Shown here: positions 15,809 to 22,236 of the stretch, in pieces | Layout: every line of letters starts with the position of its first letter | How positions within the stretch are numbered: the stretch's first letter is position 1 | Assembly (NCBI GenBank): GCA_900547645.1 | Contig: URHP01000025.1 | Location: 1 to 22,236 of the forward strand | Direction of reading: 5' to 3' | Source of the DNA: an uncultured Eubacteriales bacterium | Lineage (GTDB): Bacteria; Bacillota; Clostridia; Christensenellales; Borkfalkiaceae | Length of the DNA stretch: 22,236 nt | Program-made: the position numbers and the translations under genes | Notes under the pieces: model-generated | What the model saw: the letters and a program-made list of their open reading frames with translations, nothing else | The model's database searches: none | What the model was told of the DNA's origin: nothing

Positions 15809-17094
15809 AACGCAGGGGACTTATATTGCTCGGCGCGCTTGCGGCGCTGACGTTCGGGCTTGCGCTTGCGGGGTGTTCGCACCACAGAATGACGGTCGAC
15901 GATCTCATTGCCATGGGGTACGTCCACCGCGTCACCTTCGACTTTGTTGACGGCTCCTCCGTCGTGGACGACGAGGAAGAGGACGAAAAGGGCGAGGACG
16001 CCGAAGAGGGAGAAGACGAAGAGGACGAAAAAGAGGAAACGCGCGACAAGCTCGTGCAGTACGTCAAAGACGGTTCTCTCATCATCGAGCCCGGAACGGA
16101 GTTCGGAACGGGCAGCGCGCCCACGCGCGAGGGGTACACGTTCAACGCCTACTACCGCGGCAGCGAGGACGGACAGGGCAACATCACCTACGGCGAACGC
16201 TGGGATTTTGCCGCCGACCGCGTGACGGAAGACATCACCCTCTATGCGCGCTGGTATCCCAACTATACGCTCACCGTACATTTCGGCGAAAATTATGCGC
16301 AGACGCAGAGCTTTTCCGTGCGGCAGTCCAACGAGGGCGTGCCGGAGGCGGTCGAGTCGGTCAGCCTCAACGACAACACCGTTCTGGACGGGTTCTACCG
16401 CAGTGCGGAGGACGCAAGGGCAAAGCAGAATGCCGTCAGCTTCCCGTATACGCCGCAGGATCTCGCGCCGCCGCCGCAGGAGAACACGGTGACGCACTTG
16501 TGGGCGAACACGCTGGAAGGGTATTGGGAGCTCGTGGATGACGCCGCCGATCTGACGACGATCACCGAGGGCATGAACATCTATATCCTCAACGATATCG
16601 ACTTCGCCGGAAAGACGCTGAGCTTCCCCGACAACTATGCGGGCGAGTTCAACGGAAACGGGTTCACGCTCTCCAACTTCACGGTCACGCAGGGACGTGC
16701 AAACGCGCGCACGCAGTCGTACGGCATTTTCCGCACGCTTGCGGCAGGCGCCTACGTGCATGACGTCACGTTTGAGAACGTCACCTATACCGGTGAACTC
16801 ACCAACAGCTCGGTCATAGAATACCGCGCGGGCATCCTGGCAGGATATGCGGCAGGCGGCGCGAAGGTGACGAACGTGCAGGTCGTGGGCGGAAAGTTCA
16901 CCTTTATCATTGAGGAAAACTATATGGAAGATGTCTTCCCGGGCGATATCCCCGTGCTCATCGGCGGCGATCCCGATCCGGCGACGGCGGAAGGCAGTGC
17001 TTTTTCGGACATTGTATTGGGAGAAAACTTCTTTAAGTGGACGCCCGAGGAAGCGGAAGCCAATCAGGACAACACGGAAAATTCCGAATCGTAA
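15805..17094 (+). CDS. InlB/GLUG-like surface lipoprotein with acidic insert
   Basis: 429 residues from a GTG start that overlaps the previous TGA, with AAGGAGG six bases upstream. Signal peptide with lipobox LAGC (Cys24). Residues 40-150 form one InlB_B-type repeat (ending YARW), interrupted at 55-78 by an almost purely Asp/Glu/Lys/Gly stretch. A second, divergent beta segment follows. Residues about 279-333 resemble the GLUG/beta-helix type (FNGNGFTLSNFTV then YGIFRTL). There are no leucine-rich repeats and no enzyme motif. The tail is Glu/Asn-rich. Position between the adhesin-like lipoprotein and the peptide-binding protein suggests a role in substrate capture or as a structural partner. 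No closer function is recognised. Confidence 0.82.
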   Translation: MKRRGLILLGALAALTFGLALAGCSHHRMTVDDLIAMGYVHRVTFDFVDGSSVVDDEEEDEKGEDAEEGEDEEDEKEETRDKLVQYVKDGSLIIEPGTEFGTGSAPTREGYTFNAYYRGSEDGQGNITYGERWDFAADRVTEDITLYARWYPNYTLTVHFGENYAQTQSFSVRQSNEGVPEAVESVSLNDNTVLDGFYRSAEDARAKQNAVSFPYTPQDLAPPPQENTVTHLWANTLEGYWELVDDAADLTTITEGMNIYILNDIDFAGKTLSFPDNYAGEFNGNGFTLSNFTVTQGRANARTQSYGIFRTLAAGAYVHDVTFENVTYTGELTNSSVIEYRAGILAGYAAGGAKVTNVQVVGGKFTFIIEENYMEDVFPGDIPVLIGGDPDPATAEGSAFSDIVLGENFFKWTPEEAEANQDNTENSES

Positions 17095-17112
17095 ATACAG
17101 GAGGAAGCAACT

Positions 17113-19674
17113 ATGATGAAATCGAAAAAGATGCGGGTGGTCTCATGCTCGTTGGCGGCGGTGCTCTCGCTGGGCGCGGCGTCTGCGATGCTGGCTGCCT
17201 GCGGCGGCAAGAATGCGGCGGACAACGAAACGACGCCGCTTACCATGGCGAGCGATCTGTTCGACGGCGTGTTCAATCCGTTCTTCTATACGTCGGGACC
17301 GGACGGCGAGGTCGTTGCGCAGACGCAGATCGGCATGCTTTCGAGCGACGAAAACGGTCAGCCTGTGGCGGGCGACGACGAGCCCTGCGTGGCAAAGGCA
17401 TTCAGCGTTGTGACCACGGGCTCCAAGGAGGAAATGGGCACGACGGGCACCCCTTCCGACTATGACACCTATCATACCGACTACTATTTTGCCATCAAGA
17501 ACGACATCACGTTCAGCGACGGCACGCCGCTCACCATCAACGACGTCCTGTTCAACATCTACATGTACCTCGATCCCGCCTATACGGGTTCGAGCACCAT
17601 GTATTCGGTGGACATTCAGGGACTCGTCAACTACCGTTCGCAGGACACGAGCGCGGACGCCAGTGAAGACACATTCTCGCAGGAGATCAGCGACCGCGTG
17701 GAAAGCCGTATCGCGGACATCGAGAACTGGGCGGACACGAGCCATCTCACCACGCCTGCCGATCCTTCCGTCGTCAACGGCGACGGCGCTCTCTCGGAGG
17801 ACGTGAACAGGATCTGCGAATATTTCCGCGAGGAGCTCAACTCCGCGTGGGTCTCGGCAATGAATGCCGACATGAAGGAATATGCGAAATATCCCTTCAC
17901 CGAAAATTGGGAAGTCTTCCTGTGGAACTACGGCGTGATTGTAACGAAGCCCGATCGTAAAAATCACCAGGTCGTCGGATATACAATTGAGCGCAACTAC
18001 GACGAGAATATTCCCAAGACGCAGGAATCGCTCGTCGAGTACGTTTATCAGACGTTTCTCGGCGGTAGGGCGAGCGCTTCCACCTCGTTCCGCACCAACC
18101 TGGTCAGTATCATCAACAATTATTCGACGGCGAATACCTTCCGCAGCTATCTGAACGGCGACGAGACGAAAAAGTATGTGGAAGAGATAACGGGCGGCGG
18201 CGAGCTTCCCGTGCCCAACGTCAAGGGCGTCAAGGCGGAAAGGGGAAGCACCATTCCCGCGGCGGGCGGCGGCACGATCGACCTCGGCGAGGAGCTGGAC
18301 ATTCTGCATATCACCATCAACGGCGAAGATCCTAAAGCGATCCAGAACTTCTCGTTCACGGTTGCGCCTCTGCACTACTATTCGCCCCTTGCGGACGAGT
18401 TCTCCATCGAGCAGAACAACTTCGGCGTCTCCTGGTCCGATCCCGATTTCATGAACGAGATCCGCGCCATTCAGGTGCCCCTCGGCGCAGGCCCCTACCG
18501 CGCGACGACGGGCAACGGCTCCGCCGCGACGGATACGATTGAAAAGAGCGAATTCTATAACAACAACATCGTCTATTTCGAACGCAACGAAAGCTTCCTT
18601 CTGGGCGCGCCCAAGATCAAGCTCCTGCGCTATCAGGTCATTTCGCAGTCGCTCCTCTATGACGCCATCAAGACGGGCGCCGTTCACTACGGTTCTCCCA
18701 CGGCGAGCCGCGAGACGATGGACAAGCTGAACAACGAGGATGCGGATACGCTCGACTACAAGATCACGGACAACCTCGGCTACGGCTACATCGGCATCAA
18801 TGCGCGCTTCGTCGATAATCTGCTCATCCGCAAGGCGATCATGTACGCGCTCGATCCTCAGCTTGCGCTCGATTACTATCAGAACTCTCAGCTTGCTTCC
18901 ATTATTTACCGTCCGATGTCTACGACCCTCAAGGATTACTATCCGACGGGCGCAGAAGCATATTATCCCTATGACGAGACGGGCGACACGTCGCTGCGCC
19001 TTGCGCAGATGGCGGGCTATCATGTTGCCACGGGTGGGCAGAACGACGGTCTTTTGGTCAATTCGCAGGGCGAGACGCTCTCCTTTACCTTCACCATTGC
19101 GGGCGACACGGCGGACCACCCCGCCTATGCCACGATGGAGAGGGCTGCGGACATCCTCAATAAAAAGGGCTTCGACATTACGGTGACGACGGACTCCACC
19201 GCGCTCTCCAAGCTGGCAAGCGGTCAGCTCGAAGTCTGGGCGGCTGCGTGGAGCTCCTCCTCCGACCCCGACATGTATCAGGTCTACCACAAGGATTCGA
19301 CGGCGACGAGTATCCTCAACTGGGGCTTCCCGACCATCGAAGAAACGGGCACGCCGGAAGAGATCGCCATTCTCGAAGAGCTTGCCGCCAAGATCGAAGA
19401 GGGACGCGAGACGACGGTCGTCTCCGAGCGCAGAAAGGCATATTCCGAATCGAGCGGTCCCAAGCTTTCCGATACCGGTTCCGGCAACGTCTCGGCGCTG
19501 TGCGCGCTCGACCTTGTCATGGAACTTGCGGTCGAGTTCCCGCTCTATCAGAGAAGCGCGCTCTACGTCTTCCAGGAAGCTCTGTTCGACGAAGCGTCTT
19601 ACGCGCTGTTCGATCAGTCCACGGCATTCCAGGGCCCGCTTTCCAAGATCTGGCTGATCGGCTACGCGCAGTAA
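17113..19674 (+). CDS. Peptide ABC transporter substrate-binding lipoprotein (OppA/DppA class, SBP_bac_5)
   Basis: Captures peptides outside the cell and delivers them to the permeases encoded downstream. 853 residues, far above the usual 520-600. AGGAGG lies eight bases before the first of two adjacent ATGs. Lipobox LAAC gives Cys30 as the lipid-modified residue. Family features: FSDGTPLTINDVLFNIYMYLDP near 135-155, VAPLHYYS near 416, and YGYIGINARFVDNLLIRKAIMYALD near 557, where the class always has a similar 'R+A+ +A+D' motif. Between about 155 and 410 there is an extra region of roughly 200 residues not expected in DppA or OppA. The class also carries nickel, heme and some sugars, but peptides are the best guess given the protease in the same operon. 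Confidence 0.9.
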   Translation: MMKSKKMRVVSCSLAAVLSLGAASAMLAACGGKNAADNETTPLTMASDLFDGVFNPFFYTSGPDGEVVAQTQIGMLSSDENGQPVAGDDEPCVAKAFSVVTTGSKEEMGTTGTPSDYDTYHTDYYFAIKNDITFSDGTPLTINDVLFNIYMYLDPAYTGSSTMYSVDIQGLVNYRSQDTSADASEDTFSQEISDRVESRIADIENWADTSHLTTPADPSVVNGDGALSEDVNRICEYFREELNSAWVSAMNADMKEYAKYPFTENWEVFLWNYGVIVTKPDRKNHQVVGYTIERNYDENIPKTQESLVEYVYQTFLGGRASASTSFRTNLVSIINNYSTANTFRSYLNGDETKKYVEEITGGGELPVPNVKGVKAERGSTIPAAGGGTIDLGEELDILHITINGEDPKAIQNFSFTVAPLHYYSPLADEFSIEQNNFGVSWSDPDFMNEIRAIQVPLGAGPYRATTGNGSAATDTIEKSEFYNNNIVYFERNESFLLGAPKIKLLRYQVISQSLLYDAIKTGAVHYGSPTASRETMDKLNNEDADTLDYKITDNLGYGYIGINARFVDNLLIRKAIMYALDPQLALDYYQNSQLASIIYRPMSTTLKDYYPTGAEAYYPYDETGDTSLRLAQMAGYHVATGGQNDGLLVNSQGETLSFTFTIAGDTADHPAYATMERAADILNKKGFDITVTTDSTALSKLASGQLEVWAAAWSSSSDPDMYQVYHKDSTATSILNWGFPTIEETGTPEEIAILEELAAKIEEGRETTVVSERRKAYSESSGPKLSDTGSGNVSALCALDLVMELAVEFPLYQRSALYVFQEALFDEASYALFDQSTAFQGPLSKIWLIGYAQ

Positions 19675-19707
19675 CTTGCGGCACACCCGCGCACAACGGA
19701 GAAGATT

Positions 19708-20706
19708 ATGGTAAAATACATCGTGAAGCGCGTGCTGTATTCCGCGCTCATCCTGTTTATCGTGTCCATGCTGCTGTACCTGCTCATCAGGCTGCTGCCC
19801 ATGGACTACGTTGAACAGAAGTTCCTTTCGCAGTCTCTGCAGGGAACGGTCAGCGCGGAAGAGCTCTACCGCATCAAGGCGCTGTACGGGCTGGAGGACA
19901 GCTCCTTTGCGGGCATCTGCCGCGGCTATTGGGGCTGGCTCACCGCGGTGTTCCGCGGGGATCTGGGGACCTCCTTCCTCTATAACCGTCCCGTGACGGA
20001 AGTCATTTCCGAGCACATGTGGATCTCGTTCGGGATCGCGCTCGCCGCGTTCATCCTGCAGTATGCGATCTCCATCCCGCTCGGCATCAAGGCGGCTACC
20101 CGTCAGTACGGTGCGGTGGACTATACGACCACGGTGCTTGCGATGATCGGCATTTCCTTCCCGTCCTTCTTCATCGCGATCCTGCTCATCAAGGTGTTTG
20201 CGATCGATCTGGGCTGGTTCCCCTCGCAGGGGATCCTCGACGCGACGGTGAATTGGGCGAACAATCCGTGGGGCATGTTCGTCAATCAGCTCTGGCATAT
20301 CGTGCTGCCCATGATCGCCATTACCATCGTGTCCATCGGCGGTCTCATGCGCCACACGCGTACGAACACCCTCGAGGTGCTCAATCAGGATTATATCCGT
20401 ACGGCGCGCGCGAAGGGACTCTCCGAACGCACCGTCATCTATAAGCACGTGTTCCGCAATACGATGGTCCCCATCGTCACGATGATGGCGGGCGTCATTC
20501 CCAGCCTGTTCGGCGGCATGATGATCCTGGAGCAGGTGTTCGCGCTGCCCGGCATCGGACAGATCGCCTATCAGGCGCTCCGTCAGGGCGACATCCCCTT
20601 CATTATGGGGTATAACATGTTTATTGCGGTGCTGACGGTCATCGGAACGCTGCTCTCCGATATTACTTATATGCTCGTCGATCCGCGCATCAAGATCACG
20701 AAATAG
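19708..20706 (+). CDS. oppB: Oligopeptide ABC transporter permease, OppB/DppB type
   Basis: 332 residues, normal for the family. The N-terminal membrane helix (about 9-31, KRVLYSALILFIVSMLLYLL) is followed by the typical extracytoplasmic segment and the BPD transport core with about six helices in all. The cytoplasmic EAA loop that docks the ATPase is present near 226-250 (DYIRTARAKGLSERTVIYKH). The pattern LEQVFALPGIGQIAYQAL and the C-terminal DPRIK end are classic for OppB. GGAG stands six bases before the ATG, and the 33-bp gap after the binding-protein gene has no terminator. It pairs with the OppC-type permease encoded next. The symbol follows the family; dipeptide specificity (DppB) cannot be excluded. 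Confidence 0.93.
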   Translation: MVKYIVKRVLYSALILFIVSMLLYLLIRLLPMDYVEQKFLSQSLQGTVSAEELYRIKALYGLEDSSFAGICRGYWGWLTAVFRGDLGTSFLYNRPVTEVISEHMWISFGIALAAFILQYAISIPLGIKAATRQYGAVDYTTTVLAMIGISFPSFFIAILLIKVFAIDLGWFPSQGILDATVNWANNPWGMFVNQLWHIVLPMIAITIVSIGGLMRHTRTNTLEVLNQDYIRTARAKGLSERTVIYKHVFRNTMVPIVTMMAGVIPSLFGGMMILEQVFALPGIGQIAYQALRQGDIPFIMGYNMFIAVLTVIGTLLSDITYMLVDPRIKITK

Positions 20707-20717
20707 GAGGAACCCTC

Positions 20718-21830
20718 GTGGAAGAAATTACAGAAGAGATCATTCCCGAAAGGGCTCCCGACGAACCGGAAATGTATCCGGAACAGGAACCGGAGACGCC
20801 CGAGGAGCAGGAGTCCATCGCGGACAGGACGCGCATCCTGTCGCCGACGCGGCTCGTCTTAAAGCGCTTCTTCCGTTCCAAACTCTCCATTGTGGGACTG
20901 TGCATGTTCCTGTTTTTGCTGCTGTTTTCCTTCCTCGGCCCGCTGTTCGTGCCGTGGGACGAGACGGAAGTCGATTATTCGGGCGGCGAGACGGTCTACA
21001 ATATCATGCAGGTCACCACGACGGTCAACGGTGAAGAGGTCATCGTCTATTCGGTGGAGGAATACACGCCCTCCATCAATGTCCATGCGGGTTCGTTTAC
21101 CTACAGTCACGAAGGGGAGAACTCCCGCCTGCACGTCTTTGGTACCGATGAAAACGGGCGCGACATCTTTGTCCGGCTCATGTACGGCGGGCGGCTCTCC
21201 ATGTTGCTGAGCTTCCTTGTCGTCATCATCTATACCGTGATCGGCGTCATCTTGGGCGGACTTGCGGGCTACTTCGGCAAATGGGTGGACATGGTCATTA
21301 TGCGTATCGTGGATATTCTGAACTGTATCCCGAGCCTTCCCATCCTGCTGATCGTGGGCGCCATCCTGGACGGCGTCGGCATCGATCAATCCATCCGAAT
21401 ATACTACATGCTGGGCTTTTTGGCGCTTTTGAGCTGGACGGGCGTCGCGCGGCTCGTGCGCGGGCAGATCCTGTTCCTGCGCGAACAGGAATATATCGTC
21501 GCGGCGGAGGCGCTCGGCATGAGCCCCATGCGCAAGATCTTCCATCACCTGGTGCCCAACGTCATGCCGCAGCTCATCGTGTCTATGACGCTGGGGCTCG
21601 GCTCCATCATCCTGTACGAGGCGACGCTGAGTTTCCTCGGCCTGGGCGTCCCCATTTCCATGGCGTCCTGGGGACAGATGGTGCAGCGCGCCACACAGAA
21701 CACCGATATTCTCAGTTACTATGTAATGGACTGGCTCCCCGCCGGTATCCTGATCATTCTCGCCGTGCTGTCTTTCAACTTTATCGGCGACGGTCTGCGG
21801 GACGCGCTCGATCCCAAGATGAAGAGGTAA
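20718..21830 (+). CDS. oppC: Oligopeptide ABC transporter permease, OppC/DppC type, with acidic N-terminal tail
   Basis: 370 residues (family usually about 290-310). GTG start with AGGAGG seven bases upstream, beginning at the oppB stop. Residues 1-38 are Glu/Pro-rich and acidic, an extension on the cytoplasmic side. The first helix is about 59-77. The following extracytoplasmic loop is longer than usual, reaching FGTDENGRDIFVRLMYGGR near 141, the hallmark of OppC. The EAA loop EYIVAAEALGMSPMRKIFHH (near 258) and LSFLGLGVP near 310 complete the family pattern. It forms the permease heterodimer with OppB. The acidic tail could interact with the basic N-terminal extension of the ATPase encoded next; this is only a suggestion. 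Confidence 0.93.
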   Translation: MEEITEEIIPERAPDEPEMYPEQEPETPEEQESIADRTRILSPTRLVLKRFFRSKLSIVGLCMFLFLLLFSFLGPLFVPWDETEVDYSGGETVYNIMQVTTTVNGEEVIVYSVEEYTPSINVHAGSFTYSHEGENSRLHVFGTDENGRDIFVRLMYGGRLSMLLSFLVVIIYTVIGVILGGLAGYFGKWVDMVIMRIVDILNCIPSLPILLIVGAILDGVGIDQSIRIYYMLGFLALLSWTGVARLVRGQILFLREQEYIVAAEALGMSPMRKIFHHLVPNVMPQLIVSMTLGLGSIILYEATLSFLGLGVPISMASWGQMVQRATQNTDILSYYVMDWLPAGILIILAVLSFNFIGDGLRDALDPKMKR

Positions 21831-21834
21831 CGGC

Positions 21835-22192
21835 ATGGCAGACGAAAAGAAACAACAGGAACAGGAACAGACGGAACAGCAGCCGAAGAAGTTTACGGCG
21901 CGCGTAAAGGGCTGGTTTTCGGCGCAGGCGCAGCGCACCAAAAAATGGTACGAGCACGTCACGCACAAGAACGATCCGCACTACATTTCGGGCAAGGAGG
22001 CGCGCCGCATCGCGCGCGAGAACTTCAAGATCACGCGCGAATACGAACGGAAAAAGCGCCGCCATGTGTCGGAAGAAGAGTATCTGACGCAGATGAAGGA
22101 CGAGAACAATATTCTCGAGATCGAAGATCTGCGCACCTATTTCTTCACGGATGCGGGCGTCGCCAAATCGGTGGACGGGGTATCGTTCGAAG
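21835..22192 (+). CDS. oppD: OppD/DppD-type ABC transporter ATPase, 3'-truncated by contig end
   Basis: Only the first 119 codons are present. The ATG has GAGG seven bases upstream and lies 4 bases after the oppC stop. Residues 1-92 are a charged extension: Gln/Glu-rich to about 16, then Lys/Arg-rich, with segments likely to be helical. The ABC domain then begins (ILEIEDLRTYFFTDAGVAKSVDGVSFE), which matches the start of OppD-type ATPases. Walker A and all later motifs are missing because the genomic sequence stops at about 22192 and adapter follows. The apparent reading frame beyond that point is artificial. OppF is also possible, but first place after oppC and the RTYFFTDAG motif favour OppD. 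Confidence 0.82.
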
Positions 22193-22236
22193 CTGTCTCT
22201 TATACACATCTGACGCTGCCGACGAATAGCCTTGTG
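22193..22236. other. Illumina Nextera (Tn5) adapter read-through, not genomic
   Basis: CTGTCTCTTATACACATCT at 22193-22211 is the Tn5 mosaic-end sequence. GACGCTGCCGACGA at 22212-22225 is the Nextera read-1 side adapter. Eight bases (22226-22233) then occupy the sample-index position, and GTG begins the constant flow-cell adapter. No biological feature should be called here; other frames of this sequence give the familiar artefact peptides such as LLYTSDAADE and MCIRDS. Confidence 0.97.

Noticed and set aside
19675..19700. Possible terminator between the binding-protein gene and oppB (GCGG...CCGC)
   Set aside because: The stem is only four base pairs and no T-tract follows, so the operon is read as continuous.
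17143..20448. Minus-strand open frame spanning the binding-protein and oppB genes
   Set aside because: It crosses two clear plus-strand genes and has no family features or ribosome binding site.

Overview
The window looks like the end of a contig from a G+C-rich, Gram-positive, spore-forming Bacillota lineage, probably an uncultured member of the Clostridia. The evidence is a SpoIIE sporulation phosphatase, several lipoproteins with lipobox signal peptides, strong AGGAGG-type ribosome binding sites, ATG/GTG starts that overlap the preceding stop codons, and cell-surface proteins built from InlB-type (Listeria-Bacteroides) repeats and BspA-type leucine-rich repeats. The exact taxon cannot be read from the sequence. 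The last 44 bases are Illumina Nextera (Tn5) adapter, not genome.

Left part (1-2550): a housekeeping cluster on the + strand. A good sigma-70-type promoter drives ppa (inorganic pyrophosphatase), an SGNH/GDSL hydrolase and pncA (nicotinamidase). The three genes overlap by a few bases and look translationally coupled. A hairpin terminator follows pncA and directly touches the ribosome binding site of ybaK (Cys-tRNA(Pro) deacylase), which has its own terminator. A second, very good promoter faces left, out of the window.

Middle (2550-5414): spoIIE lies on the - strand, convergent with ybaK. Between them sits a perfect 24-bp inverted repeat. The 369-bp A+T-richer region upstream of spoIIE is a divergent control region. 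It holds a candidate Spo0A-type spoIIE promoter with 22-bp spacing and, on the + strand, the promoter of the large operon, which has seven consecutive Gs between its -35 and -10 elements.

Right part (5415-22192): seven tightly packed + strand genes that read as one operon. They are a 2392-residue membrane-anchored subtilisin-family protease with a PA domain and about 30 leucine-rich repeats, a 1071-residue InlB/leucine-rich-repeat lipoprotein, a 429-residue InlB/GLUG-like lipoprotein, an unusually large (853 residues) peptide-binding lipoprotein of the OppA/DppA class, two permeases (OppB, OppC type) and the start of an OppD-type ATPase. The inferred logic is one surface machine that binds a substrate (repeat domains), cleaves it (S8 protease), captures the fragments (OppA-like) and imports them (OppBCD). 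This protease-adhesin-transporter operon is the most interesting system in the window. Several parts are non-standard: an insert of roughly 200 residues in the binding protein, an acidic tail on OppC, and an extension of about 90 residues before the OppD ATPase domain.
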